Shown here: piece after piece, positions 1-11,346 of the stretch
Position numbering within the stretch: the first letter of the stretch is position 1
How the letters are laid out: each line of letters opens with the position of its first letter
From: Xenoacremonium recifei
Taxonomy: Eukaryota > Ascomycota > Sordariomycetes > Hypocreales > Nectriaceae
Direction of reading: 5' to 3'
Assembly: GCA_012184525.1 (NCBI GenBank)
Contig: WOFQ01000001.1
Span: 62,001-126,000, forward strand
Length of the DNA stretch: 64,000 nt
Translations under genes and position numbers: made by a program
Notes under the pieces: model-generated
Told to the model about the DNA's origin: nothing
The model's database searches: none
Seen by the model: the letters and a program-made list of their open reading frames with translations, nothing else

Positions 1-1
1 T

Positions 2-1655
2 ATGTCGAAATCAAGAGGCTTCATCCGTAAGCTCACTGACCGCGCCATGGGAAATTTTTTGGGCCTACCGCCTGAAAGTTGTAGCTATGAAATTCGGGCA
101 GTTAACATTCCCATCTCCGACGAGATCGAATTGGCTGCGGACCTTTATATCCCTAGCGGGATATCCCCTTTAGGGACCATCCTGGTGCGTTCCCCTTACG
201 GTCGCGGGATCGCTTTCACAATGGGATCGGCGCGTATCTTGGCCCCTCGCGGATTTCAAGTACTCTTCGTCAGTTGTCGCGGTACCTTTGGATCGTCTGG
301 CACCTTTGATGGAGGATATTGTGAAGCCGAAGATGGACAGGGTGTCGTAGCCTGGATGAGAAAACAGCCCTGGTATACAGGATCATTTGCTATCTTTGGA
401 ATGTCCTACTCAGGATATGTACAATGGGCACTCTTCGGCCACCCGCCAACGGACATGGCTGGCGCCGTGATCATGGCTGGCCCTCATGACTACGCTCAGC
501 ACGTTTGGGGGACAGGAGCATTCAATATGCAACATATATCATGGAGTCACACCATCGTTTCTCAATCAAGAAACTGCAAGCCTCTATGAGCGCTACCAAG
601 CTCTATCCCCAGACAAATACTTTCGGTCCATGTTGGAGACTGTACCTTTGACCGAAGGTATTGCCCATCACTTTGAGAATCATCGTACCGCGCCGTGGCT
701 GATACATGCCGTCACTCACCCCGATATATCCGATCCAAGTTGGTCGCCATTACGACATGGGCAAGCCTTGAAGCTGGTCAATATGCCTGTATTGCTGATC
801 ACAGGCTGGTTCGATATATTTTTTGACCAAACCTTGGAGCAATACTACAAACTCAGCTCTCGGAGGCAAGATACGGGGCTCATCATTGGTCCCTGGACTC
901 ATTTAGAAATCCAGAATCGGAAAACTTCTTTGCTCATGGTCGAGTGGCTAGAGAGATGTCTAGCTAGCCATAACAGCGAAGGTCAAACAGACGCGAGGGC
1001 AGAGGTAGAGATATCTATTGGTGGTTTGAAGTCTCCACAATGGCTCAAATTGCCAAAATGGCCGCCGCCGACAACTCCGTACGAACTATATCTCTGTTTG
1101 GACGGTATACTTCAGTTGGAGCAGCCTCCAGCTTCTATCGGATCCTCTACGTTTGTATTCGATCCAACCAATCCTACGCCAACTTGCGGTGGCCCTCTCT
1201 TGTACAACGGAGGCGTCCAAGATGACACGGCCCTATCACGAAGACCTGATGTCATCGTATTCACGACTGGGCCTTTATTGAAGCCCCTACGCGTTCTGGG
1301 AAGATCGCACGTTTCCCTAGCACACTCAGCGGACGCGCAATGTTTCGACCTCTTTGTTCGTCTCAGCAGAGTTGACCCCAAGTCTCGATCACATAATGTT
1401 ACGGAGGGTTATGCGCGCTTGAATGGAGGCCTCACAAATGAGTCTGTCCATATCTCTTTAGCTGATACAGCTTTCGAATTCCAGGAGGGGGATAGAATAA
1501 GGGTTCTCGTGGCCGGAGGCTCATTCCCGATGTACTCCCGTGCATCAGGCACTTTAGAACCATCAGAAACAGCAATTGAACTATCCCTGATATGCCATAC
1601 GGTGTTTTACGGTCCCCAAGGAATTTCCCGGATTACTTTGCCTGTAGCGGTCTAA
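2..1655 (+). pseudogene. CocE/NonD-type (X-Pro dipeptidyl-peptidase S15-like) alpha/beta hydrolase, frameshifted
   Basis: The first frame (2-589) starts with ATG and carries the nucleophile elbow GMSYSG. The second frame (about 564-1655) carries the other triad regions, GWFD (Asp) and GPWTH (His), and the C-terminal jelly-roll (XPDC) part ending near ITLPVAV. The two frames join cleanly around 561-572, between TIVSQ and QETASLYERY, with no residues missing. No GT-AG pair of plausible length links them in phase, so a one-base insertion or two-base loss is simplest. Either the gene is recently inactivated or the assembly has an error. The intact protein would be about 550 residues, normal for acyl/ester hydrolases that include cocaine esterase and peptide-hydrolase relatives; the substrate is not predictable. 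The ATG lies two bases from the window edge, so the promoter is not seen. Confidence 0.8.
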
Positions 1656-2307
1656 AGGTCCCCAATGTCTTGATAAATTGATTATAAATTAGGATTTTTA
1701 TTTTGAAAGAAAGGGGAGGTGGAGGGTGGCGAAATTTGAAAGTTCAGAATAGAATAGTATAAAGGTCAGAGCATACTTCACTAATAACTATTGTAGTTGG
1801 TGCACAGCTCTTTGGGTATCAGGTCAAGATGTCACGACCCATGTTAATGACTAGTCACATGCGCAACACGTGACCCAAGACGCTGTCTGATTTACCGGTC
1901 AGGCCACTATGCCACTAAAAAAGATTTTCTTAGTAACATAGTGTTTATTTCTGCCTATCTGACACACGCTCACCTTCGGAGAAGCGAGCGCAATTGTAGC
2001 CGAAGTGAGCGCAACTGTAGCCGCCTTATGGGTATGGGGTGCACGGGCCATGATTCTGGCTAGCGCAGCTGAACACCGGAAGCCGTTATCATTTTCCTAT
2101 CTTGATCCGCAATCAGCGCGGCAAATCCGTCGGCGCTGAACGAATCCCTACCTGGCTGGCCCTCTGCAAGGGCTTCTCAGTGCGACCGGCAGTCCCGCTT
2201 TCAATTTCTACGGCTAATCCGTCAATGCCGCCCTCTCGAGAAAGCTTGAACGCAAATTGAAGACGATGTGTGACGAAACTGTGCTGGCCGTAATATCTTC
2301 AACCAAT
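1656..2307. other. Intergenic region with 21-bp tandem repeat and hairpin
   Basis: Downstream of the hydrolase and upstream of a Zn2Cys6 gene. It holds the tandem repeat and inverted repeat listed separately. No coding frame is convincing before the ATG at 2266 or 2308. Confidence 0.6.
1981..2022. repeat. 21-bp tandem duplication with flanking inverted arm
   Basis: Two adjacent 21-bp copies (1981-2001 and 2002-2022) differ at only two positions, both C/T. Each contains GAGCGCAA and ends in TGTAGCC. An arm at 1968-1979 (CGCTCACCTTCG) is nearly the reverse complement of CGAAGTGAGCG at 2001-2011, so the segment can also fold as a hairpin. Confidence 0.7.
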
Positions 2308-4570
2308 ATGACACCCAGAAGACCCCGGAGGGCCTCCAGGACGCCATTGGCCTGCTCCTTTTGCAGGTAATTGCAGCGCGTCTTGAACGCGTCCCGCCTT
2401 CCCTCCCACAGTGATGAGAATGTTGACGGCGGAAAAGACAACGTAAAGCTCGATGTTCAGGTGATTGGCCTTCTTGCACAGCCTGCTTACGACGCAATGG
2501 GAAATGCGATTACCCTGGGCGCCTCCCGCCAACCTCGACACAACGCATGCCTAGCGAAGTCCCCGTGACCCATCTTCAAAAAGAGGCCCGAGGTCTGGAG
2601 AAAGCATGGTAAACATATCCCGTCTCTATGGTTGACTGTACAGCCCTGACTCGTCTTTAGCCCACCCCCTGACCATTTACGAAGAAGGGCAATTTCGCAT
2701 TTTCGAGACAATTATGCTTCCACGTTTCTTTGCTTTCTTCGCCCACAACAGTTAATCGATGATGATATCGGCAGCGAGCTCCCGTTCCCGTTATTGCTCT
2801 GCATTATAACGCTTGCCTCGAGGTTTGTACTGAACTCCTCTTGTTACTCCCGTACTAATGCCCACAGACACATCGAGGAGCTATCCTCTGGTGAAAGTCC
2901 GTCTGCAAAGGCGGACTACTATGCCGCCCTGGCGCAGAAAGAACTCGGCCGAACCTACGAAGAACCATCCTTGGTCAACATTCAGTGCTGTCTCCTGCTA
3001 TGCATATACGAAATCGGCGAGGGCTTTGAGAGTCGTGGATGGTTACGGCTGAGCCATGCTGCGAAGTTATCTCAGCTACTTTTGCTCCATAAGCAGGACT
3101 GTGAATTGGGTCAGATGGATTGGGGTGAGCTACCTTCACCAATGACACCTTGTCTAAGCGAATCGAAAAGGCGAACCTTTTGGTGTTGCTTCTGCCTCGA
3201 AAGACTCCTTGCCAATGGCCGGGATCGAGTTGTCACTTTCTTACCGGAAGACATCACCACCCAATTTCCACAGACGGATGGTAATTTTATCTACGGACGT
3301 CATGTACCAACATGCACACTCACTTGCCCGGCATCCGGCACAAGTCACCAAAGTCACACCTGTGATAACTTAATGGCATATACTATTAGGATAGTCGATG
3401 CCTTCTCCAAAGTGGCGTCCTGGAATGGCCGCGGGGGACGTTACAAAGATGCAAGATGTCCATGGCTACCTGAGATGCCATTTAGCCTGTTTGATGGTTA
3501 TTTGTCTCAGTGGGAGGGTTCGTTGCCATCGCATCTTAAATACACTTCACAAAATGCTTCTGCAATTATTGCCGTCGGCCAAGGAAAGTTGTGGTCATTG
3601 ATGTGGATGGTGTATTTCCAAGCAAGAGCATATTTGCACCGTGAGTACCTACCGTTCACGCCGAAACCAAATTACGATCCTGTCAAAGGTAAGGGAATAA
3701 TACCTTCGTGACCTGCATGGGATAATCTATTGAACAACGGCGTAGGCCCCTGCGATGGACCGACTCTTGAGTTTAATGATGTCCCTCAGCCAGGAGAGTT
3801 CTGGTATAATTCGGCCGCTACAATGATCAAGAGTGCAAACGCAATCTCAGACCTATATCTCACCATGGAGACAAAAGGCCTATCGCCATCGGCATACCCA
3901 ATGCCAGGCCTGGGACTTCTAACTGCCGCCAGCATCCATGTCGTGTACTCGATCTTCGGCTGGGAAAGTATGCAGCAAGTCGTCACACAGGAATCAAGTC
4001 AAGCCTACTTACGTCAAGATATGGATGCTTTTAACCATTTGGGCCAGCGCTGGAGCTTGGCAATTCACTGGGTGAGAATTTATTCTTTTTTGGCTTCTGC
4101 TTTGGGTTTCTAACGTTTTTGATCAGATACGACAGATATCACTATATTACAAGCTCAACAATCTTACAAAACGGTCTTGGACTGATGGAAATAATTCCAA
4201 CATTCTTTCGATGGACATTCGTGATATCAGAGATGGGATCATGAACTATGTACGCCAAATTAGTCCCAGAGATCGCGAAGCGCGTGATACCGACTTGAAG
4301 CCCGTCTTTGACTTTGAGGGTTGGCTGTCTGTCATGGAGAGCTCCATGGGACGAAATGTCAGGCCCAGACTCAATTCATCTATAGACACGAATGGTAATA
4401 GTCGTGCTACATTATTGTCGGACGGAGATTTCAGGACCTCGCAGACTTCTGAGCATCCAAGTCTGAACCACGGGTTTTATAGTCTAGACGGGTTGGCGGC
4501 AATACCTTTTCAGAACCGAGACATAGAATGGATTTTTGATGGCTCAGATAACTGGGCGACAATTGTCTAA
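2308..4570 (+). CDS. Zn2Cys6 transcription factor (fungal-specific TF domain)
   Basis: Six exons fit: 2308-2366, 2438-2608, 2661-2822, 2868-3688, 3746-4071 and 4127-4570, giving 660 residues. The first intron (GTAATT..GTTGAC..AAAAG) splits the binuclear zinc cluster. Once it is removed, Cys16, 19, 26, 33, 36 and 43 fall in C-x2-C-x6-C-x6-C-x2-C-x6-C spacing with basic RQRKAR between Cys2 and Cys3. The intron at 2823-2867 is 45 bp and does not shift the frame. The middle region (LLLCIITLASR, GWLRLSHAAKL, ESKRRTFWCCFCLERLL) is the fungal-specific TF domain. An upstream in-frame ATG at 2266 is an alternative start. It is a nuclear DNA-binding regulator with unknown target. It lies between a broken hydrolase and a transporter that ends convergently, either of which could be its target (inference). 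Confidence 0.85.
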
Positions 4571-4718
4571 GTCCACGATCCTGGTGTGGACAGAGATCGA
4601 CTATCGAGTAGCTAGTAGTGTTTATATATTGAAACCAATAGCCAAATCGACCAGTCCTTGTACCCAAGGTTTTCCCTTTTTTACCCTACATCTTCGCCTT
4701 ATGTTCGTAGCTCATGAC

Positions 4719-6603
4719 TTAATTATTAGTCGATCGGGCTTCAAACTGTCTTGCCGCCATCTTCTTGTAGGTTTTTTCTGAAGCTTCGCGGAAACGTTTA
4801 CCGAGGATAAGCATAGGGATAGACAAAGCAAAGATGCCGGCGCATAAACACGCTGTTAAAATGGTGACGCCATTTACTCCCATTCCGTCAATCCAATATG
4901 GTAAAGCGCTGGAAACAATAGTTGCTAAGGCATTCCGAGCAAACGCTACGGCAACGAGGGAATCGCCGATGATCTATTGTCATAAGTCAGTTCCTTGAAG
5001 TAAGTAGATACTGCGTGTAGACCACTTGCGTTCTTGTAGGAGTCAAGGAGGTAGGTGACCACAAGGTTGGCGGACACGGAATAGCAGAAGCCGAAAAGGC
5101 CTAACGCCATCGCAGGGGCCATCCAATGAATACCCTACGAGCTTTTGTCAGTAAATGTCCACAGCAACACGTTATGCAATGATCAACTCACGTGCTCAAG
5201 GCTTAGACCAAACAATAGAACCGATAATGGTCCCAACAAAATTATTGGCAGGGCAAGCCACAACCGCATTTCTGGCTCATAGACACCTTTGTTCCTCTTA
5301 GCAAGGCTCAGAATAGCCCGGTCAGACAGTGGTCCGGCATAAATAGCTCCAAATAAGCCACCAATGAAGGGTGGTAGACTCATCAATCCCACAGCCGACG
5401 ACGAAAAGTTGTATGGGGGATAGGTCATGTAGATGGACATGATTTGAAACAGCACCGCATACCAAGCTGCAATTGATCCGTATGTAACTGCGGTATAAGC
5501 AACTCCTGGAATTGTGAAGAGGATCACAAATGGCTGCCAGGTGTGTCTCATAAAAGACCTGTAATCTCCAGGCGTTGCTGTTCTCAATGTAAGGGTCTGT
5601 AAGTAGGTTTTGTGTGGCACTAGCGAGCCCTGTCCAAGAGGTTCGATAGACGAATCCGCGCCTTTCTTCCTCTCTGTGATAGATGCTTCAGCCACCGCCA
5701 ATCTGTTTTCTGCGTGGCCTTGCAGAACAGGGATGAACTTCGTTTCTTGGTATCCAAATATGAAAGCTACCAAGCATGCGCCCAGGAAAATAACGGTCCA
5801 CCACCAAATCCTGCTCCTCGTAAGTTTCAGTCACGAGTCTCGATTTTGAAGAGTTACAATACCATCTCCAGCCTTGAGCATCAGCGACATATCCCGCTGC
5901 GACAGGCCCTAGAAAGGCTCCAGAATTAACAAAGGTGGCGTAAATTGCGTTCATGGTGGCTCTCTCATGAACGAAGAATATATCCGCCACTGTCATCCAA
6001 CAGATGGCTTCTGCGATGGCCCCGGCCAGTCCTCCCACCACATTCGAACCGTAAAGATCGCCTGCAGTATACACCTTGGCCTGCCATACTGCGGCAGCGA
6101 GAGAAGCGGCGATAGCAAAAAGATACAAGGGACGTCGGCCATACTTCAAGGCGAATGGAATAAAGAAAACGCAGCCCACAGACAGTCCAACTGTGTTACA
6201 TGCGTAACTGTTACTGAATTCTGCGGTTGTGATAGGGAGCTCATTCATCATTGCTCCCCACACCACTGAACCAATATCGAGAGCAACGAAAACCATCCTA
6301 GTCTTTCTCTCAGCGCTTGCTCATTTTGGAACATCGTAAAAGGCACTTGCATGGCGTAGTAAGATACGAGGAAAAAGTTCAGATATTTACGCAGTTTGCT
6401 CCAATTCAGAGGATCGTTAGGGTCGTTGGACGGCTTAGGATTGAGGATGACTTCGACATCTTGCGCGAGAACTATCACAATGTTAGAAAATTTCCCCTGG
6501 ACTGCCTATATACTTGTAGAATCAACCTACTCTTCTCTAAGAGCACGGTTCCTGGAGGCCAATTTTGCTCGCCGGCTGAATTGTTTTCGAGATCGGTAGC
6601 CAT
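4719..6603 (-). CDS. MFS transporter, DHA1/HOL1-like
   Basis: Six exons on the minus strand (6531-6603, 6351-6471, 5863-6297, 5192-5810, 5030-5134, 4719-4973) give 535 residues. The N-terminus has the typical DPLNW motif before TM1, then ALDIGSVVWG, a loop with KYGRRP and about 12 hydrophobic segments, consistent with plasma-membrane export or import. Yeast HOL1 relatives move cations and polyamines; the substrate here is unknown. Two introns (6298-6350 and 4974-5029) start with GCAAGT rather than GT. Using nearby GT sites breaks the frame or inserts extra residues into conserved TM segments. The other three introns are GT-AG (6472-6530, 5811-5862, 5135-5191). The start at 6603 gives MATDLENN. 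The gene is divergent from the FAD oxidoreductase at 7045 and may be co-regulated with it. Confidence 0.9.
4974..5029 (-). other. GC-AG intron (56 bp) in HOL1-like transporter
   Basis: Donor GCAAGT at 5029-5024, branch-like CTGAC, acceptor AATAG ending at 4974. Removal joins DSYKN to IIGDSLVAV in phase 0. The only in-phase GT donor nearby would give a 38-bp intron. Confidence 0.7.
6298..6350 (-). other. GC-AG intron (53 bp) in HOL1-like transporter
   Basis: Donor GCAAGT at 6350-6345, acceptor GACTAG ending at 6298. Removal joins YYA to MVFVALDIG through a split ATG codon. The GT at the nearby GTGCCT does not restore the frame. Confidence 0.75.
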
Positions 6604-7044
6604 ACTGATTAAGTTAGTGTTACAACAAATGAGGCGCGAAGGGGCTGAGAAACTGTAAAACATCAAAACACTGGAATCATGGGATGAACAGCATTAACTT
6701 ATATCAGACAACTGTGTCCGCATAGTTGTGCACACCTCCACGTGCTCACACATGAAGCCGAGATAAGAGAGAGGTGGGTCAGGCCGTATCAACGGAATTA
6801 CCGTTACCATCTGGATATCTTCGGAATTGCCGAGATTATTGATAAGTGCGGATGATAACCGATAGGCGTGAAGATCCTGAATACATTAGAATGAGAGCTT
6901 TCTAGCTTCTAGCCTATATAGAATTCATCGCCCTTAACCCCTAGATTTCCGGACATCCAGGGTAGCAGTAGCCCAGACCTTGCATCCTTCAAGCACGTCG
7001 AGTAAGACATCCCACTCACAGTCCACTTTGATAAACCCAACCTG
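6604..7044. promoter_or_regulatory. Divergent promoter, transporter / FAD oxidoreductase
   Basis: About 440 bp shared by two divergently transcribed genes. I see no repeat or clear operator, and no coding frame. Confidence 0.5.
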
Positions 7045-8569
7045 ATGCTAATTGAGAATGAAAGCGCAATGAAAACAATAGGAGACCTGATCAGTGCCGA
7101 TCCCGGCCTACCTAACCCCAACGGCACAGCACCATTCTGGCTTGAACCCCTTGACGCTCTCGCCGGAACCCAGTCGCCTCAATTTCCCACAACTTCCGAC
7201 GTTGTGATAGTTGGTTCGGGAATCACTGCCCTTAGTGTGGCGAGAACGCTTTTAGAAAGCGATAAAACGGGCAGAGTGGTTGTTCTTGAAGCCCGGACGC
7301 TTTGTTCTGGCGCTACAGGAAGAAATGGTGGCCACCTTATCAACCCTTTCCCTCTCACCTACTCAAAGTTGAAGCGACAAGTGGGCAAGGAGTCTGCTTT
7401 GAAAATTTTGAAATTCTCAGCTCGAAATGTGCAGGAGGTTGCGGCTCTTGCGGAAACTTTCGCTGCTAAAGAATCTGAGATCAGACCAGTCACTCGTTTG
7501 CGCATATACACCGACCAATCCACGATGCAAGCAGAAAAGCAGAGTATTCAGGAATACGAAACCGATTATCCAGAAGATTGTGGTCGGTTCAAATTCATAG
7601 GTGCTGAAACCTGTTCATTGGTAAAGAGTGCTATTCGGCTTTGCAATGACGTATCTAACTTTGACGCAGGAACATGGCATCCAGGGTGTGCTGGGAGCCG
7701 CTACGTTTCAAGGTTTTGCTATTTGGCCTTACCGATTCATAATGAGAATGTGGGAGGACCTGCATACACGATATCGATCAAAACTTTGTCTGGAAGCTTT
7801 CACTCCAGCATTACAAGTTTTATGTAGTGGAGAGAAGGGTTTGCTATACAGAGTCAGTACACCTCGCGGTTCGATCAACGCAAATTGTATTATTCACTGC
7901 ACCAACGCCTGGAGCTCGCACCTAATTCCTGAGCTGCGTGGCAGAATATTTCCCTACTTGGAGTGTATGACCGTTCAGGCTCTTGAAGGATCAACCAGAA
8001 AGGGCCATAAAAACACGTGGAGTTTCCATGAACCACCTCGGTATGTGCCTGAAGTCCAGGGCGTGTCAAATGGATGGACATATCTTCAGCAAAACGCGCA
8101 CACGGGACTGTTTCTTTTCGGTGGTGTCATAGAGACAGGAGGGAACGTTTTGAGCGCTGACGACAGCTGGGACGATGTATCAACAGCGCAGTATCTACGC
8201 GAAAAACTTAAAACTCACCTTGGAGATGGAAGCTCAGAGGCCAAGCTGCTTTCAAGCTGGACTGGCTGTATTGCTCGAACATCCGACACATTTCCCGTTC
8301 TTGGCCAGATTGGTGGGGATATGTTCTCACGTCCTGGTCACAACGAGTGGATTGCTGCTGGGTTTAATGGAGGTGGCATGGCTCTATGCTGGTTATCGGG
8401 AAAAGCTATTGCCGAGCAGGTCATGGGCCAAGACGTCAGCAAATGGCTCCCAAAAGAGTTTGAGTTGAATGTAGCAAGATGCAAAAAAGATCTCACGGTC
8501 GATAACGCAAAGAAAGCTGTGGACTACCTCGATTTTAATAGAATTAAACCTAGGCAGTCATACTTATAG
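7045..8569 (+). CDS. FAD-dependent oxidoreductase, DAO (D-amino-acid oxidase/glycine oxidase-like) family
   Basis: Two exons, 7045-7620 and 7670-8569, with a textbook 49-bp intron (GTAAAG..CTAAC..GCAG); 491 residues. A Rossmann FAD motif (VVIVGSGITALSVARTL) begins near residue 53, followed by the Glu of VVLEAR and the CSGATGRNGGH segment typical of DAO-fold flavoenzymes. The C-terminal GFNGGGMALCW is the second FAD-contact region. Likely a cytosolic or peroxisomal amine/amino-acid oxidase or related dehydrogenase; the substrate cannot be read from sequence. An internal ATG at 7069 is an alternative start. Its head-to-head transporter suggests uptake plus oxidation of a nitrogenous compound (inference). 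Confidence 0.9.
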
Positions 8570-9219
8570 GGAAGTTAAGGTAAGCTGTTAGGGTTAGGGT
8601 GAAACAAGTATCTTCAAGTTAGTATCTATTACATATATGATTAAGTCCTTACTATTATATATATAACCCAGGCCTTATTATTATATATAACATCTGTATA
8701 ACTTATAAATTATTATGACCTAACAGAGTCATGCCCGCAAAGGAGCAGCTATATATAACGATCTGGCTTTCCTAATTATAGGCTAAGTTCAAAAGCGACG
8801 ATCCGAAGCCTCGAATGTTTCCAGAATGACTCCGCACTTTTACTGTAATCCTTCTAGCGCTGTTGTTCGTATATGTCCCCCATCAAGACCCCGTTTTGTA
8901 ATTCACGTCTGGAAGCAGTAACTCTCCAGCTGATTCCCCTCAATGTGCAGGAAGGGTTTCCTTCTTGACCAGACTGATGCATTAGATCAATTGAAGGACT
9001 CCTCGTAACTAGAAACTCCAAGATATGGACTGCATGTCTTGACGCGAAGCTCATTTTGTTCCACCCTTCCATTGCTTCCCTCTAAATCCCAAAGCATCTC
9101 TATCTACACGGAACGATACGAACCGAAATAAAAAGGCACATCCTTAGAGTCCATAGACAGTTTGAGGGACTGATATCTCTTTGGAAGAATCAGTGCCGAA
9201 GTATGCGGACACAAACCGC
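8570..9219. other. Convergent 3' region, AT-rich, with telomere-like repeat
   Basis: Lies between the ends of two convergent genes. It contains two TTAGGG units (8588-8600) and AT-rich related blocks at about 8645-8700 (ATTATATATA-type). No coding frame is supported. Confidence 0.6.
8588..8600 (+). repeat. Two-unit interstitial TTAGGG (telomere-like) motif
   Basis: Reads TTAGGGTTAGGGT, two copies of the vertebrate/filamentous-fungal telomere unit, 19 bp after the oxidoreductase stop codon. It is short enough to be chance. Confidence 0.5.
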
Positions 9220-10929
9220 TTAAGTAGAGGATTCACCCTCCGTATTGCTTTCTCCCTGTCCTTCATCAAAATCCTCAGCCTCGATCTGCGCTGGGATCTG
9301 CCGCATCTTCCTCATCATAAGGTCAGCTTCGGTAGCATATTTGCACTTCAACCTTAGGACACTGCCGTATCGATACATGACGAAAGGGAATGGCATGCAG
9401 GCTAAAGTTAGAAATGCCGGAATAGACGTTGCCCAGTGTATACCGAGCGTTTCGAACATCCTTTGTGTAAAGAGAGGAAACACAGCGCCAACAATTGAGC
9501 GGAAGATTGCGGCGGCTGCTAGCACGGAGGCGGCGTATATGGTGTAGGAATCAATCAGGTAGTTGATAACGGGCAGAAGGACAAGTACACAACCTACCCC
9601 GAAGGGAGCAGAGAGAATGATGCTGACAGACCAGTGAATGCTTGGGTAGTTGGTCCATGCAAAGGCGAACATTCCAACTGGTAGTGCAAGAGCGCCAACA
9701 ATGGCTGGCGGAAGTCGAGACTCGGGTGTTGTTATTCCAACCATGAATAGCTTCATGTACCGCCTGCTGTTGTCGTAGATTGCATATACCATTCCAATTG
9801 CAATACCAAAAACGATGCCCATGAATGCTAGGCCTCCGACTCCTTCGTTCCACCCGCGGCCCTCATTGTAGACGATAGGCATAGCGCCCATGAACATATA
9901 AACGGTGCCATAAATAAGGGCCATATAGAGTGACGCCACCAAGACAATGGGCTCTCTGAAAAGAAGCACCCAGGGCCTGAAGAGAGCCCTCTTGAAGAGA
10001 GCAGATGCTTTCTTTTTGCCTTGGGTCTTTTCAAGGATGCTGACATACTTCTTGCCATCGGCTTTTGAAAGATGTCTGGCTCGCTGGATCAGGATCACCG
10101 GTCCGTATGTCTCAGGAATAAAGATAACTCCTAAAATGCCAGTTACTCCGATCATGATACAACAAATGCCCTGTAGCCATCTCCAGCCAATGCTTTCTGA
10201 GACAAATCCGCCAACCACAGGGCCGAGGACAGGACCGAGAAACGGCGCGGCACAATAAAGTGTCATAGCAAGACCTCTCTGAGCGGGAGCAAACAGGTCT
10301 GCGATGGTACCTCCGGAGTTGACTATAGGGGATCCTCCGAAGGTACCACTTAGAAACCTGAGTACAAGGAATGCTGTGATGTTTTTGCTTCCGGCTGAAC
10401 CGCCGATGAAAGCCACCATAGCGATATGGGACATTAGCCAGAGAACCTGTCTGCCATACAGCTCCGATCTGGCGGTAATCGTTGGTCAGTGTTTAATCCT
10501 CCTGTACAAACGATTTTACTATCGGAAACTTACTGAAAATAAGACCCTGGGGTTAGCTAAGATCATAATAATGGACGGACAAGTTATGCTCACCAGAGGT
10601 GCCCACACAGCCGGGCCAATGGCAAAGCCAAGTACAAAGAGAGAAACACCAACAATGAAGACTTCATTGCTGATTTTGAAGTATTGGATGAACTCGTCAG
10701 AGGATTCGGCGTAAGCTGAAGACGTGAAGGTGACGGCAAATACAGACAAGGTGGCTATGGCCGTGATGAACCATTTCCTAGAACTAGACCAATTCATGGG
10801 GTTTCCTGGGTCATTTTCATGAAACTCAACTACAAAGGGGTCGTCTTCAGTGCCTTGGCCCTTGTAATCGTGGGTTTTCTCGATCTCGCCGGCATCGGGT
10901 ACCGACTCAGGCTTGACTTGTTGGGACAT
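9220..10929 (-). CDS. MFS multidrug transporter, DHA1 family (12 TM)
   Basis: The N-terminal exon (10929-10594) encodes a hydrophilic head, the NPMNW motif and TM1-2 up to AVWAPL. The C-terminal exon (up to 10468, ending at 9220) resumes at SELYGRQVLW and runs through TM12 to an acidic tail (EAEDFDEGQGES). Motif A (PLSELYGR in relatives), motif C-like GPVLGPVVGGF and FIPETYGPVIL identify the FLR1/CAF5-like drug:H+ antiporter class; total about 528 residues. The junction is not resolved: donor GTGAGC at 10593 leaves phase 0, while the acceptor at 10469 needs two carried bases. Either a microexon lies between, an alternative acceptor (CGGAG) drops two residues, or a one-base frameshift is present. 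Divergent from the Zn2Cys6 gene at 11347, its likely regulator (inference). Confidence 0.85.
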
Positions 10930-11346
10930 GACTTTAACAATGGAGTGTACACTTGGGGACGAAAAATATTCACCAAGTTAATCATCAATACATGCAGCCA
11001 CAACCCTGAGGATTTATAGCCTTTTGTAAAATTCTGCTTATAAATTATGAAGATTCGTTTCATTTCGCGTTGCGTGAATGCTCCCATGAGCCTAGTTACG
11101 GAACGTGCCTTCATTGGCCATGATCATGAGCGAAGGAAGATTCCGTTAGCTCGAATCTCTACCACCAATCACAAGGCGGTCCGCTGTCGGGCTGGGATTC
11201 CGGACTGTTTCGTCATTCGTCAATACGGATCTGGCTTTCCCGCCCATGCCGATCCTCTTTTCTGATGATCCAACAACCTAGATGCTTCCTCGTTCATACT
11301 CGCCCGAGCCTTTTCACGGAAACGTGCCTTTACCTAGGCCATATCT
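10930..11346. promoter_or_regulatory. Divergent promoter, MFS transporter / Zn2Cys6 regulator
   Basis: About 417 bp. Contains the upstream copy of an imperfect 42-45 bp direct repeat (11088-11129); the second copy (11306-11350) runs into the start codon of the regulator. Confidence 0.6.

Noticed and set aside
2214..2711. Several minus-strand frames of 74-91 codons
   Set aside because: They are antisense to the first exons of the Zn2Cys6 gene, which has an intact zinc cluster on the plus strand.
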